Shown one piece after another: positions 18,093 to 25,387 of a stretch of DNA of 64,000 bases (the stretch's first letter is position 1; each line of letters opens with the position of its first letter). The notes under the pieces are model-generated. The model was not told where the DNA came from. It was given only the letters and a program-made list of their open reading frames with translations, and did not search any database. The translations under genes were made by a program, and so were the position numbers. Source of the DNA: an uncultured Collinsella sp. (GTDB taxonomy: Bacteria > Actinomycetota > Coriobacteriia > Coriobacteriales > Coriobacteriaceae); the NCBI GenBank assembly GCA_958450865.1, contig CAUDNY010000004.1:124001-188000 (forward strand), written 5' to 3'.

Positions 18093-19355
18093 GTGCAAAA
18101 TACCAAGCAAAAGTCGGGCACCAAGCAAAAGTTGACCATCGCGGCCATCTTTGGCGCTATGGGCCCCGGTCTGCTGGCGGCGCTTTCGGGCAATGACGCC
18201 GGCGGCATTGCAACGTATTCCAGTGCGGGCGCCAACTATGGCTACAAGATGCTCTGGATGCTTCCCGTCATGACTGTGCTGCTCATCGTGACGCAGGAGA
18301 CCGCGGCGCGCTGCGGCTGCGTCACGGGCAAGGGCCTGGCATCGCTCATCCGCGAGCGCTTTGGCGTGCGCAAGAGTGTACTTGCTATGGCGGCGCTGTT
18401 GATCGCCAACACGGCTGTGACCATTTCGGAGTTTGCGGGTATCGCCAGCGGCCTTGCTCTCTTTGGCGTGCCGGCGAGCATCTCGGTGCCTTTGGTGGCG
18501 CTGCTGGTGTGGATGCTTACCATGTCGGGTAGTTTCCAGCGCATCGAGAAGATTCTGCTGCTGGTAAGCTGCGTCTTCGTGACCTATATTGTCGCCGCGT
18601 TTATGGCTGGCCCCAACTGGGGTGAGGTCGCGGTCGACCTGGTCGTGCCTAACATTCAAAATGACCCCAGCTACGTGTCGCTCGTGGTCGCAACGATCGG
18701 TACCACCATCGCGCCGTGGATGATTTTCTTGGCGCAGAACAACGTGGTCGATAAGAACGCGGGCGAGGACGACATCGTGCTGCAGCGTATTGATACCGTG
18801 AGCGGCTCGATCGCTGCTGATATCATTGCGGGCTTCATTATCATCACGACCGGTACGGTGCTGTTCCCGGCGGGTATTCAGATTAGCGATGCCGCCGATG
18901 CTGCCCGCGCGCTGGAGCCTATTGCGGGTCAGTGGTCCACGGTACTGTTTGCCTCGGGCCTGGTCGCGGCGAGCTTCTTGGCCGCCTGCGTGTTGCCGGG
19001 CGTTACGTCGAGCGCTATCTGCGAGGCATTTGGCTGGGAGCGCGGTGCCGACCGCAGCTGGGACGAGGCCCCGGTTTACCGCGGCATCATTACGGCCATC
19101 ATCGGTATCTCTGCCGTGCTGGTGCTTATGCCCGGCGTCGATCTGTTCCAGATTATGATGACCTCACAGGTCATCAATGGCGTGCTACTGCCCGTGGTTC
19201 TGGTGTTCCAGGTGGTTATCGCCGCCGACCGTCACATCATGGGTGCCAACCGCAATGGCCGCGTGTGGAACGTGCTCACTTGGGCGACTATCGCCGTGAT
19301 TACGGTGCTGACAGTCGTCATGTTTGTGCTGCAAGCGATGGGCTACAGCGCTTAA
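18093..19355 (+). CDS. NRAMP-related divalent metal transporter
   Basis: The protein has 420 residues and about eleven helices in the NRAMP fold. The helix-1 motif, normally DPGN, reads DAGG at residues 35-38, keeping the aspartate but losing the asparagine. The helix-6 motif, normally MPHN, reads APWM, losing the methionine that selects soft transition metals. These changes are those expected for the NRAMP-related Mg2+ transporter (NRMT) subgroup, described in Eggerthella lenta. The neighbouring MgtE-N/CBS protein supports Mg2+ as the substrate. The start is GTG at 18093 with AGGTGG overlapping the upstream stop. A strong terminator follows. Confidence 0.85.
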   Translation: MQNTKQKSGTKQKLTIAAIFGAMGPGLLAALSGNDAGGIATYSSAGANYGYKMLWMLPVMTVLLIVTQETAARCGCVTGKGLASLIRERFGVRKSVLAMAALLIANTAVTISEFAGIASGLALFGVPASISVPLVALLVWMLTMSGSFQRIEKILLLVSCVFVTYIVAAFMAGPNWGEVAVDLVVPNIQNDPSYVSLVVATIGTTIAPWMIFLAQNNVVDKNAGEDDIVLQRIDTVSGSIAADIIAGFIIITTGTVLFPAGIQISDAADAARALEPIAGQWSTVLFASGLVAASFLAACVLPGVTSSAICEAFGWERGADRSWDEAPVYRGIITAIIGISAVLVLMPGVDLFQIMMTSQVINGVLLPVVLVFQVVIAADRHIMGANRNGRVWNVLTWATIAVITVLTVVMFVLQAMGYSA

Positions 19356-19374
19356 CGCCCACTTTTGCTTCCGA

Positions 19375-19408
19375 ACAGGCCGCAGCGATGGGCTGCGGCC
19401 TGTTTTTT
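19375..19408 (+). terminator. terminator of the metal operon
   Basis: ACAGGCCGCAGC and GCTGCGGCCTGT form a perfect 12-bp stem around a five-base loop, followed by six T. Confidence 0.93.
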
Positions 19409-19465
19409 GCCCGCAATCTCTTGGGGCCGGCTCTAAAAGAGTGATTTTGGGTTGTTTGCTGCGGG

Positions 19466-21682
19466 TTACTTGTCGGTGCCCAGCTTGTGCGGCTTGAAGG
19501 CAAGCGCATTGACGAGCGCGTCGGTGGCAGACTTGACGGCAGCCGGCTGCGGATCGTTGACGTGATCCTCGGGATGCACGGGCAGGTCCTTCTTGACGGC
19601 ATCGTGGATCAAGTTGAGGTACTCAGTCACGCCAGTGGTCGATAGATGCGTGCCATCGCCATCGAACAGGTCGTTGCGGTTGGCACTGTATCCGTACCAA
19701 TCGATAACGCGCACGTTCTTGTAGCGCGTAGCGGCGTTGGCGATGGCCTGGTTGGTAGAGCCAACCCACGGCTGCGGGCTGCGCGTGTTCACAAACACCA
19801 CAATACGCTTATCTCCTGCATCGGCCATGATGGCGTCGATCTGGTCGTCGGTTACCAAGCCGTTGGTGCCCAGGGCAAAGACCACGATCTTGCCGGCAAG
19901 GTTCTGCTGGATATAGCCCTCAAATGTCGCGCGGCCCGCATCAAACTGGCGGCCCTTTTCGGCATCGATATGGCTGTGCGGGAACACGCCGTCAAAGGTG
20001 TCCACGGCACGCAGCGACACGGAGTCGCCGATCATAAGCAGATCGTAGGAGCCATCGGGGAAGCCGTCGTTGTCCTTGTCGGTGTCGTCGGCCGCCTGCT
20101 GGTCGGTGGGCGCGGTGTTCTTGGCTTCCTTGTTCAGAACTTCAGCGCCCTCGCCGCTCAGCGCAGACGTTTCGGGCACAAAGATCAGGCCGCCCAGTGC
20201 AACGACCAACACGACAGCGCAGGCTACGCAGACAGGGGCGTGCGCGCGTGCCCAGTTGGCGGGCGTGGTGGTGCCACCGCGGAATTCGGCGACGGTGCGC
20301 CCAAAGGCGCCCTTCCTAAACGGAGTCTCGATAAAGCGATAGCAGCACTCTGCCACGGCGACCACCACAAGTACCTGCAAGATATACTGCCACCACGGTG
20401 TATCGTTGATGTTGGCGACTGGGTTCATGAGCAACAGCAGCGGATAGTGCCACAGGTAGATGCTGTACGAGCGCTTGCCAACCCACACGAGTGGCTCGGC
20501 GGACAGCGCGCGGGCAACCATTCCCTGGGGCTGCACGCAGGCCGCGATGACCATGAGCGTGAGGATGGAGCATAACAGCGTGCCGCCGCGATACTGGAAC
20601 GCGGTGTAGCCGTTGGTGAGCGCGACCATGGCGGCAAGGCCAACCAGACCCACGACGCCCAATACATCGATGGATGCGGGCGAGGACCAAAAGCGCACGA
20701 GGGCGCTCGGCTGTGCCGGGGCGGTCTCGGCTGATTCGTCGGCCTTCTCGCCAGGCTTGCCCTCGGCGTTCTTGCCGTGCTTGGCGGCGCCAGCCAGGCG
20801 ATTGAGCCCCAAACGATGAACGAGACGCACCGGCGCCAGGTCGCGATCGGGGATAAAGGCCATCCAGGCACCCAGCAGCAGCGAGAACACGCGGGTGTCG
20901 GTGCCGTAGTACACGCGGCTGGGGTCGGCGGCAGGGTTGTAAAGCACCATCATGGCGAGGGCAGATACCGCGGCAAGGCCCAGAACCACGCGGCGCGTGT
21001 TGGGTTTGCTCACATGCATGGATACCATGGCAAACAGCAGTGGCGGCCAAATCAGGTAGAACTGTTCCTCGATGGCAAGCGACCAAAAGTGCGTGAGCGG
21101 CGAGGGGTCGCCCAGAGCATTGAAGTACGAGACGTTTTGGGCAATCTGCCACCAGTTATTGAAGAACAGCAGTGACGGCAGGATGTCGGGGCGCATCTTG
21201 GTGAGCATCACGTGGTTAAAGATAGTGCACAGCGCACAGGTTACAAACACTACCGTTACCACGGCGGGGACCAGGCGACGGATGCGGCGAATCCAGAAGC
21301 TCTTGAGGTCGATGCGTCCGGTCTTAGCGACTTCGTTGAGCAGCAAGCGCGTGATCAGATAGCCCGAAAGCACAAAGAAGATCGTGACGCCAAGCAGGCC
21401 GCCCTGAGCCCACGTGAGGTTAAGGTGATAGAGCACCACCGCGACGACGGCGAGCGTACGCAGACCGTCGAGTGCAGGGATGTAGCGGGACTTGGGGCGA
21501 GCAGGCGTCTGCTCCGCGGCGGGAGTGTTGGCGCGGCCCGCGTTGTTAGCAGAAGCACGATGGGGGCTCGCGGTGCGTCGCGGTTCGTTGGCACGGCGTT
21601 CACCCTTCACGCGTTCGTGCGGCGCCGGCTCGTTGCCCGTGCGGCGTCGACCGCGCGAGCCCGATTGCGAGAGTTGTTCCAT
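19466..21682 (-). CDS. OafA/YrhL-type acyltransferase with C-terminal SGNH domain
   Basis: The protein has 738 residues. A basic, disordered N-terminus (1-70) is followed by an acyltransferase-3 membrane domain of about ten helices (about 70-480) with YIPALDGLRTLAVVAVVLYH and the SLAIEEQFYLIWP motif. After one more helix comes an extracytoplasmic SGNH hydrolase-like domain (about 570-715). Its serine is in MIGDSVS, the glycine/asparagine block in ALGTNG, and the Asp-His pair in DGDGTHLS. Such proteins O-acetylate cell-wall peptidoglycan or surface glycans. The two domains are the usual OatA-type order. It is a single gene, convergent with the metal operon. Confidence 0.92.
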   Translation of the reverse strand: MEQLSQSGSRGRRRTGNEPAPHERVKGERRANEPRRTASPHRASANNAGRANTPAAEQTPARPKSRYIPALDGLRTLAVVAVVLYHLNLTWAQGGLLGVTIFFVLSGYLITRLLLNEVAKTGRIDLKSFWIRRIRRLVPAVVTVVFVTCALCTIFNHVMLTKMRPDILPSLLFFNNWWQIAQNVSYFNALGDPSPLTHFWSLAIEEQFYLIWPPLLFAMVSMHVSKPNTRRVVLGLAAVSALAMMVLYNPAADPSRVYYGTDTRVFSLLLGAWMAFIPDRDLAPVRLVHRLGLNRLAGAAKHGKNAEGKPGEKADESAETAPAQPSALVRFWSSPASIDVLGVVGLVGLAAMVALTNGYTAFQYRGGTLLCSILTLMVIAACVQPQGMVARALSAEPLVWVGKRSYSIYLWHYPLLLLMNPVANINDTPWWQYILQVLVVVAVAECCYRFIETPFRKGAFGRTVAEFRGGTTTPANWARAHAPVCVACAVVLVVALGGLIFVPETSALSGEGAEVLNKEAKNTAPTDQQAADDTDKDNDGFPDGSYDLLMIGDSVSLRAVDTFDGVFPHSHIDAEKGRQFDAGRATFEGYIQQNLAGKIVVFALGTNGLVTDDQIDAIMADAGDKRIVVFVNTRSPQPWVGSTNQAIANAATRYKNVRVIDWYGYSANRNDLFDGDGTHLSTTGVTEYLNLIHDAVKKDLPVHPEDHVNDPQPAAVKSATDALVNALAFKPHKLGTDK

Positions 21683-21869
21683 AAAACATCATCCAATGAC
21701 GAGAATAATCAGCACGCCTTCATTGTAGCTGCCTGCTCCTGTGAATGCTTGCTGCTGGCGCAAGCTCAAGCGCGCGTCCACATCAAAGTGAACTAAAGTT
21801 ATAGGGGGTGCGAGAGTGCACGATCGACGGCTGGCGGTGGGCATAAGGCCCGCAGATGAGGAGGTTTCC

Positions 21870-22832
21870 ATGGCAGATCGCGGCATCGTTGCGGTGTTCG
21901 GCAGCATGAACATGGACCTTTCGGTGGCGTGCGAGCGCATACCGCGTGCGGGCGAGACCGTCGGCGGCAGCGGGTTTATCACCAACGCCGGAGGCAAGGG
22001 CGCCAATCAGGCCGTAGCTGCCGCGCGTATGGGCGCGTGCACGCACATGATCGGCGCGGTCGGTCGCGATGCGTTCGGCACGTCGCTCGTGGCGGGGCTC
22101 CAAGACGCCGGCGTGGACTGTGACTTTGTAGTGCATCGCGATGACGTGGAGACGGGAACGGCGACCATCATTCGCTGCGAGGGCGACAACCGCATCATAC
22201 TGTCACCGGGCGCCAACCATGCGCTTGCGGGCGCGGACGTTGCCTGCGCGCTGAGGCGTCTGGTGGCCCATGAGCTCGACGGCGGCGCCAGCGAGATTGC
22301 CCCGGCTGCCGGAAGCGTCTTTATCGCCCAGGGCGAATGCGACCTTGCGGCGACGGCCGAGGCACTTGTTTGCGCTCACGAGCTGGGGTTCTATACGGTC
22401 TTTAATCCAGCGCCCGCCTGCGAGCTGCCTGCGGAGGTCTGGCCTGCGGTCGACCTGGTCTGCCCCAACGAGACCGAGTGCCATGTTCTGACGGGTATTC
22501 TGCCCGCGGATGACGTGAGTTGCGTCACCGCGCTCAATGCGCTGCTCGACAAGGGCGCCGGAGCTGCGGTCATCACGTTGGGCGGTGCCGGCTCGGTTAC
22601 GCTCGGCGATGGCGGTGAGCTGCTGCGCATGCCGGCACTTTCGAGCACGGTAGTCGATACCACGGCCGCCGGCGATACGTTTATCGGCGCGTTGGCGGCG
22701 GCTCGCCTAGAGGGCTTGCCGCTCTTTGAGTGCATGGCCGCGGGTGCTCGCGCCTCGGCGGTGACGGTGTCGCGCCTGGGCGCTCAGCGATCGATTCCCA
22801 CGCGCACCGAAGTTGAACATTGGTTTGGTTAA
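21870..22832 (+). CDS. rbsK: ribokinase, PfkB family
   Basis: The protein has 320 residues. The N-terminal GSMNMDLSV and GGSGFITNAGGKGANQAVAAARMG form the ribokinase sugar-binding signature, and DTTAAGDTFIGALA near residue 265 is the PfkB signature 2 with the catalytic aspartate and anion hole. It phosphorylates ribose at O-5 in the cytoplasm. GAGGAGG precedes ATG 21870, which is why this start is chosen. The nucleoside hydrolase 30 bases downstream releases ribose from nucleosides, so the two genes form a ribose-salvage operon. Confidence 0.92.
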   Translation: MADRGIVAVFGSMNMDLSVACERIPRAGETVGGSGFITNAGGKGANQAVAAARMGACTHMIGAVGRDAFGTSLVAGLQDAGVDCDFVVHRDDVETGTATIIRCEGDNRIILSPGANHALAGADVACALRRLVAHELDGGASEIAPAAGSVFIAQGECDLAATAEALVCAHELGFYTVFNPAPACELPAEVWPAVDLVCPNETECHVLTGILPADDVSCVTALNALLDKGAGAAVITLGGAGSVTLGDGGELLRMPALSSTVVDTTAAGDTFIGALAAARLEGLPLFECMAAGARASAVTVSRLGAQRSIPTRTEVEHWFG

Positions 22833-22862
22833 ACGATAAAGACGGAGAAGCGGAGTAGAACA

Positions 22863-23837
22863 ATGGCAATCAAGAAGCTGATCCTTGATCTGGATATGGG
22901 TGTGGACGATGCGATGGCGCTGGCCTATGCCATCGCGAGCCCCGAGGTGGAGCTCGTGGGCATCACCACGTGCTTTGGTAACGTGCGCGTCGAGCAATCG
23001 GCGCACAATTGCCTGGCGGTGCTCGATCTGCTGGGTCGTCCCGAGGTGCCGGTGTACCTGGGCGCCGACCGTCCTCTGCAGGCGACTGAGCCTTATACGC
23101 CGCCGGCGTCCACCGCGCTCATTCACGGCAAGAACGGCATCGGCGGCGCGAGCGTGCCCGCGTCGCCCTACGAGCCGGTGGGGGCGACCTCGGCCGACGG
23201 CAACGCTGCGGTCGATTATCTGATCGATGCCGCGCGCACCTATGGTCCCGATCTGGTCTACGTGGCGACTGGCCCGCTCTCCAACCTGGCGCTCGCCCTG
23301 GAGCGCGATGCGGCAGCGATGATGTCCATCGGCCGCGTGGTCGTGATGGGCGGCGCCCTTACCGTGCCCGGCAACGTGAGCGCGGGTGCCGAGGCCAATA
23401 TGGCGAGCGACCCCGAGGCAGCCGACGCGGTGCTGCGCTCGGGCCGTAAGCTCACCATGGTGGGTCTGGACGTGACGCATCGCGTGGTGCTTACACGCCG
23501 CGACATTGCCGGCTGGACGGGCTCGGGCACTATGGCGGGCTGCGCATTTGCGAGCATGGTCGAGCACTACATTGGCTCGTACGAGATGAACGCACCCTAC
23601 CTGGGTGGTTGTGCGCTGCACGATCCGCTGGCCGTTGCCGTGGCGATCGACCCCACGCTCGTAGGTGCGCTCGGCTGCAACCTGCGTGTTGATCTGCTGG
23701 GCGAGTACCGCGGTCGCACCATCTGCGATGAGCGTCGCCTGTCCGATCCGGACAAGAGCGCGCTTGTGGCACTGACCGTGGATGCCCCGCGCTTCCTGTC
23801 CGAGTTCAAGACACGTATGGCCCGTGTCCTTGGCTAA
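22863..23837 (+). CDS. inosine-uridine preferring nucleoside hydrolase
   Basis: The protein has 324 residues. The calcium-binding motif, usually DxDPGxDDA, reads LDLDMGVDDAMAL near residue 9, so the proline is replaced by methionine but the aspartates are kept. Further family landmarks are TCFGNVRVEQSAHN, VATGPLSNLALAL and the late GGCALHDPLAVAVAI with the catalytic His-Asp pair. It splits nucleosides into base and ribose. It lies 30 bases after rbsK; GGAG precedes the ATG at a longer spacing. A large palindrome follows the stop. Confidence 0.9.
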   Translation: MAIKKLILDLDMGVDDAMALAYAIASPEVELVGITTCFGNVRVEQSAHNCLAVLDLLGRPEVPVYLGADRPLQATEPYTPPASTALIHGKNGIGGASVPASPYEPVGATSADGNAAVDYLIDAARTYGPDLVYVATGPLSNLALALERDAAAMMSIGRVVVMGGALTVPGNVSAGAEANMASDPEAADAVLRSGRKLTMVGLDVTHRVVLTRRDIAGWTGSGTMAGCAFASMVEHYIGSYEMNAPYLGGCALHDPLAVAVAIDPTLVGALGCNLRVDLLGEYRGRTICDERRLSDPDKSALVALTVDAPRFLSEFKTRMARVLG

Positions 23838-23845
23838 GTTGTCTT

Positions 23846-23918
23846 TTTGGGACGGGGCTTTTTTGACTGGTATGATTGGTGCGACCATTCGAACCAGCTA
23901 AAAGAGCCCCGTCCCAAA
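23846..23918. repeat. long palindrome, TTTGGGACGGGGC type
   Basis: Two 26-nt arms (23846-23871 and 23893-23918) pair with three mismatches around a 21-nt spacer. The outer part of the arm is TTTGGGACGGGGCT. The T run after the left arm means it can also act as a terminator between the nucleoside hydrolase gene and luxS. Its GGGAC end is shared with other intergenic palindromes in the window. Confidence 0.85.
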
Positions 23919-23940
23919 TTGACTACCGAGAGGATCTGCC

Positions 23941-24429
23941 ATGGAGCGCATCGCGAGTTTTTCCGTTGACCATCTGCTGCTTGAGCCCGGCGTGTATGTG
24001 AGCCGCATCGACCGCGATCCGGCGACCGGTGCTGCCGTCACCACGTTTGACCTGCGCCTGACCACGCCCAACAAGGAGCCGGTCATGAACACCGCCGAGT
24101 GCCACACCATTGAGCACCTGGGCGCGACGTTCCTTCGCAATCATGCCGAGTGGTCGAGCCGCATTGTCTACTTTGGCCCCATGGGCTGCCGCACGGGCTT
24201 TTACCTCGTCGTATTTGGCGAGGTGACGAGCGAGGAGATCCTGCCGCTCGTGCGTGAGCTGTTCGAGTTTGTCGCCGACTTTGAGGGCGATGTCCCCGGT
24301 GCCGCTCCCGAGGAGTGCGGCAACTACCTGGACCAGAACCTCCCCATGGCAAACTGGCTCGCGCGCCGTTACCTCGACCGCGACCTGGCCGATATCGACG
24401 AGAAACACCTGCACTATCAGCAGGCATAA
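23941..24429 (+). CDS. luxS: S-ribosylhomocysteine lyase
   Basis: The protein has 162 residues, the usual LuxS length. It has the metal motif HTIEH at 55-59, the catalytic cysteine in GPMGCRTGFY (Cys83) and the third metal ligand in EECGNYLDQN. It cleaves S-ribosylhomocysteine to homocysteine and the autoinducer-2 precursor DPD in the activated methyl cycle. GAGAGGAT precedes the ATG. It is monocistronic, set off by a palindrome upstream and a weak terminator downstream. The nucleosidase partner (Pfs) is not adjacent. Confidence 0.97.
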   Translation: MERIASFSVDHLLLEPGVYVSRIDRDPATGAAVTTFDLRLTTPNKEPVMNTAECHTIEHLGATFLRNHAEWSSRIVYFGPMGCRTGFYLVVFGEVTSEEILPLVRELFEFVADFEGDVPGAAPEECGNYLDQNLPMANWLARRYLDRDLADIDEKHLHYQQA

Positions 24430-24458
24430 GGGCTTTATCGCCCAAAACGCGCGCATTG

Positions 24459-24489
24459 GGCGCCTTCGCTTGTGCGGGGGCGCCTTTTT
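24459..24489 (+). terminator. probable luxS terminator
   Basis: A six-base GGCGCC stem (24459-24464 with 24479-24484) carries a 14-base loop and is followed by five T. The stem is short, so confidence is moderate. Confidence 0.45.
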
Positions 24490-24538
24490 GTTGATTGGTC
24501 GGGGCGAGCGTTCAAAATCGCTCATGTTTGTTCTAGAA

Positions 24539-24564
24539 TGTTCGTATAGTCACATTTACGAACA
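24539..24564 (+). promoter_or_regulatory. operator-like inverted repeat over the -10 box of the DUF4867 gene
   Basis: TGTTCGTA (24539-24546) and TACGAACA (24557-24564) are a perfect 8-bp inverted repeat with a 10-base spacer. TATAGT at 24545-24550 fits a -10 box, which the repeat would cover, and the ribosome binding site CAGGAG overlaps its end. This geometry suits a repressor site. Confidence 0.5.
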
Positions 24565-24573
24565 GGAGTGAAC

Positions 24574-25218
24574 ATGAATATCTACTCTGTCAACGATCCC
24601 GAGTTCAAATCCTATGGCAACGTTTGGGATAACGTTTCGTCCGAGCTCACGTCGCCCGTGCTCGAGGCGCTCTCTGCCACGCCCATTCCCGAGGGCAGCA
24701 AGTACGTAGCAAGCGCGCCGGAGCTCGAGGACGTCAAGGATGCCGACAAGCTTGGCTTTCTCATGTTTGGTGGCCGTCCGTTCCAGCTGGGCTGGTGCAA
24801 CGGCCACAACACGCGTCTCAACTGCCTGGAGTACCACCGCACGAGCGAGTTCAACCTGGGCGCGCGCGACTTTATCCTGCTCGTGGCGCATCGCTGGGAG
24901 ATCGAGGACGGCAAGCTCGACACCGCGTGCGTCAAGGCGTTCCGCGTGCCGGCGGGTACGGTCGTCGAAGTCTTCAACACCACGCTCCACTACACGCCGT
25001 GCATGGTCGACGACGGTGGCTTCCAGGTGATGGTGGCGCTGCCTGCCGGCACCAACGGCCCGCGCCCCGAGGTCGCGGCCGACATGCCCTCGGCCGGCGA
25101 CAGCTACTGCTACTGGAAGGCCGACAAGTGGGTCCTCTGCCATGCTGACAGCCCCAAGGCAGCCGAAGGCGGCTACGTAGGCCTCATCGGCAAAAATCTC
25201 GACATCACCGTGGACTAG
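24574..25218 (+). CDS. DUF4867 family protein, probable cupin-like sugar-related protein
   Basis: The protein has 214 residues. The start MNIYSVNDPEFKSYG and the later GWCNGHNTRLNCLEYHRTSEF with ARDFILLVAHRWEIEDG match what I recall of the DUF4867 family in Firmicutes and Actinomycetota. The H-x(n)-E-H pattern and beta-rich character suggest a cupin-like metal site. Members often lie near sugar metabolism genes, but here the gene stands alone behind an operator-like repeat. GGAG precedes ATG 24574. No function is established. Confidence 0.7.
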   Translation: MNIYSVNDPEFKSYGNVWDNVSSELTSPVLEALSATPIPEGSKYVASAPELEDVKDADKLGFLMFGGRPFQLGWCNGHNTRLNCLEYHRTSEFNLGARDFILLVAHRWEIEDGKLDTACVKAFRVPAGTVVEVFNTTLHYTPCMVDDGGFQVMVALPAGTNGPRPEVAADMPSAGDSYCYWKADKWVLCHADSPKAAEGGYVGLIGKNLDITVD

Positions 25219-25224
25219 CGCATT

Positions 25225-25273
25225 GCCCCAAACCACCACAAAGGTGCCTGTCTCCTTTGCGGTGGTTTGGGGC
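25225..25273. repeat. hairpin repeat, CACAAAGG type, copy 1
   Basis: GCCCCAAACCACCACAAAGG pairs with 25254-25273 (one mismatch) around the loop TGCCTGTCT. It starts six bases after the DUF4867 stop. A shorter copy with the loop in opposite orientation is at 37376-37404. Confidence 0.85.
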
Positions 25274-25387
25274 GGGCGGATATCGGGAAGTGCCAGACGG
25301 GGGAGGCTGCCGGGCGCCTTGCCGTCTGCGGATTTTGGGACATGCGGCCCGCTTTTTCGACCCATCTGTCGGTACACTAAAAGCACT

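Noticed and set aside
25223..25387. Longer N-terminus for the 8-TM sensory protein
   Set aside because: The extra 55 codons read through a hairpin repeat and lack sequence sense; the ATG at 25388 follows a promoter-like box and leads into the membrane domain.
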